This document shows positions 14,302 through 15,244 of a stretch of 15,244 bases of DNA, piece after piece. The DNA is taken from the NCBI GenBank assembly GCA_051646185.1, contig JBOFCS010000093.1, positions 1 through 15,244 on the forward strand, given 5' to 3'. This DNA comes from JBOFCS01 sp051646185 (GTDB taxonomy: Bacteria > Actinomycetota > Actinomycetes > Mycobacteriales > Mycobacteriaceae). Numbering within the stretch: position 1 is the first letter of the stretch; each line of letters opens with the position of its first letter. Under the pieces are notes generated by a model. It did no database searches. It worked only from the letters and a program-made list of their open reading frames with translations, and had not been told where the DNA came from. The position numbers and the translations under genes were made by a program.

Positions 14302-15101
14302 TATTGCTATTACTAGCTCTCATAATATTATTAAATCCTTCGGTGGGAGTAGGGTGGCGAATCACAAAGCTTTATCCAGCGGCGGAAATTAAGAAATCTT
14401 TGTGGCCATGGAAAAAGATCATGACAGTAAGCGGCTTCTTAGCGCTTATGGTGGTGCTACACCCATTGACTTTGCTTGCAGTTTTGGTGATTACCGTAAC
14501 AGTAGCTAAAAAAATCCGTAAAAAATCGAGTATCCTTAAACAGTCAGATGAGGTAGCAACTCTCAGCAAAGGGCTAGAGTTGCTCATTGCCGAACTCCGC
14601 ATTGGTACGCATCCAGTAGATGCTTTTTCCATTGCAGCTCAAGAGTGTTCGCATAATCTTGATTCAGATATTCCCCGAGTATTTTTAGAGTCGGCTGCCC
14701 GCGCAAAACTTGGTGGCGATGTTCCATCGGGAATAGCGCACTCTGCTTATTGTAATGAGCTGGCGGAAGACTGGAATCGTATTGCTGTTGCTTGGTCGGT
14801 ATCTGAATCCCATGGTCTTCCGATAGCAGATTTACTTGAGGCAGTGCGGTTAGATGTAGTTGAACGCCAAAAATTTAGCAATCGCACTGAATCAGGTTTA
14901 GCTGGTGCGCGAGCAACCGCAGGAATTCTTGCAGTACTTCCCATTGTTGGAATCATGCTTGGCCAATTTATGGGTGCCGAACCATTAAAAATATTAATGT
15001 TTGGCGGTGTGGGAGGTTGGTTGTTGCTTATAGGAGTCACCCTAGCTTGTCTTGGTCTTATCTGGTCTGATTGGATAACGGAGCGGAGCATTTTGGAATG
15101 A
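14292..15101 (+). CDS. tadB: Type II secretion system F-domain membrane protein TadB
   Basis: A 269-residue inner-membrane platform protein of a Tad pilus system. Hydrophobic helices lie at about 2-18, 45-75 (two close together), and 205-260 (two at the C-terminal end). Between them is a cytoplasmic four-helix T2SSF domain (about 90-200) with LELLIAELRIGTHPVDAF and DWNRIAVAWSVSESHGLPIADLL, typical of TadB/TadC. It overlaps tadA by 10 nt (ATGGAAATAG) and the next gene by 4 nt (ATGA), so the operon is translationally coupled. It corresponds to Rv3658c. Confidence 0.88.
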   Translation: MEIVLLLLALIILLNPSVGVGWRITKLYPAAEIKKSLWPWKKIMTVSGFLALMVVLHPLTLLAVLVITVTVAKKIRKKSSILKQSDEVATLSKGLELLIAELRIGTHPVDAFSIAAQECSHNLDSDIPRVFLESAARAKLGGDVPSGIAHSAYCNELAEDWNRIAVAWSVSESHGLPIADLLEAVRLDVVERQKFSNRTESGLAGARATAGILAVLPIVGIMLGQFMGAEPLKILMFGGVGGWLLLIGVTLACLGLIWSDWITERSILE

Positions 15102-15244
15102 TAGTCCTCATACTGCTTGCATTAGCGTTAATGATTAGCCCCATAGGATCTGCTGTACATGCTAGAACGCAGATTCTTCTAGGGCCGAAGAAATTTAGTG
15201 TAGCCGTTAAGGAAACACAGAAACCTAAGGGTACCTTCGCAAAA
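15098..15244 (+). CDS. tadC: TadC-like secretion platform protein (5' end, runs off the right edge)
   Basis: An ORF open to the window end (49 codons) starts with ATG at 15098, overlapping the tadB stop as ATGA. The start MIVLILLALALMISPIGSA is a hydrophobic helix followed by a basic stretch, as at the start of TadB/TadC proteins. GGAGC lies upstream with a loose spacing of about 9 nt. By position it should be the second T2SSF platform protein (Rv3657c in M. tuberculosis). The defining domain lies outside the window. Confidence 0.65.
   Translation, partial: MIVLILLALALMISPIGSAVHARTQILLGPKKFSVAVKETQKPKGTFAK

Noticed and set aside
1..15244. CRISPR arrays, tRNA or rRNA genes, insertion sequences, attachment sites
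   Set aside because: No spaced direct repeats, cloverleaf or rRNA sequence, transposase gene or terminal repeats were seen anywhere in the window.

Overview
The window looks like the chromosome of a comparatively low-GC Corynebacterium (or a very close mycolate-containing actinobacterium). Three things point there: the protein families, a perfect GlxR/CRP-type operator upstream of an acetyl-CoA synthetase gene, and a gene order that matches, from memory, the Mycobacterium tuberculosis block Rv3667 (acs), Rv3666c-Rv3663c (dppABCD), Rv3662c, Rv3661 and Rv3660c (ssd), Rv3659c, Rv3658c, Rv3657c (Tad/Flp-type secretion). The species cannot be fixed from sequence alone.

Layout: (1) Bases 1-332, minus: the 5' part of an MspA-family secreted/porin-like protein gene that runs off the left edge. 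(2) 502-2463, minus: acsA. (3) 2464-2814: a divergent control region with a GlxR site for acsA and a good sigma-A promoter plus inverted repeat for the peptide-transporter operon. (4) 2815-9569: a peptide (or heme/peptide) ABC importer made of a lipoprotein binding protein, two permeases and a double-domain ATPase. It is split by an oppositely oriented PH-domain membrane protein gene at 7232-7852. (5) 9594-10349: a conserved actinobacterial protein (Rv3662c-like) with a Fic-like but degenerate motif. (6) 10355-10645, minus: no protein gene, but a highly structured stretch with promoter and intrinsic terminator, in the position of the 6S-like Ms1/MTS2823 RNA. (7) 10718-11584, minus: HAD-IB phosphatase. 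(8) 11780-11870, plus: a small RNA with two hairpins carrying C6/C7 loops, matching the 6C RNA (B11 in M. tuberculosis). (9) 12011-15244, plus: overlapping ssd (CpaE/TadZ-like), tadA, tadB and the start of tadC.

How the parts work together: acsA activates acetate and is probably under cAMP-GlxR carbon control. The importer feeds peptides into the cell. ssd-tadA-tadB-tadC is a translationally coupled pilus/secretion operon. The two small RNAs flank the HAD phosphatase gene, as they do in mycobacteria, and they share an identical 12-nt C-rich loop sequence. The most interesting points are the two sRNAs with their common loop, the noncontiguous importer operon with an antisense gene inside it, an enlarged permease, and a G8 tract inside a candidate porin promoter.
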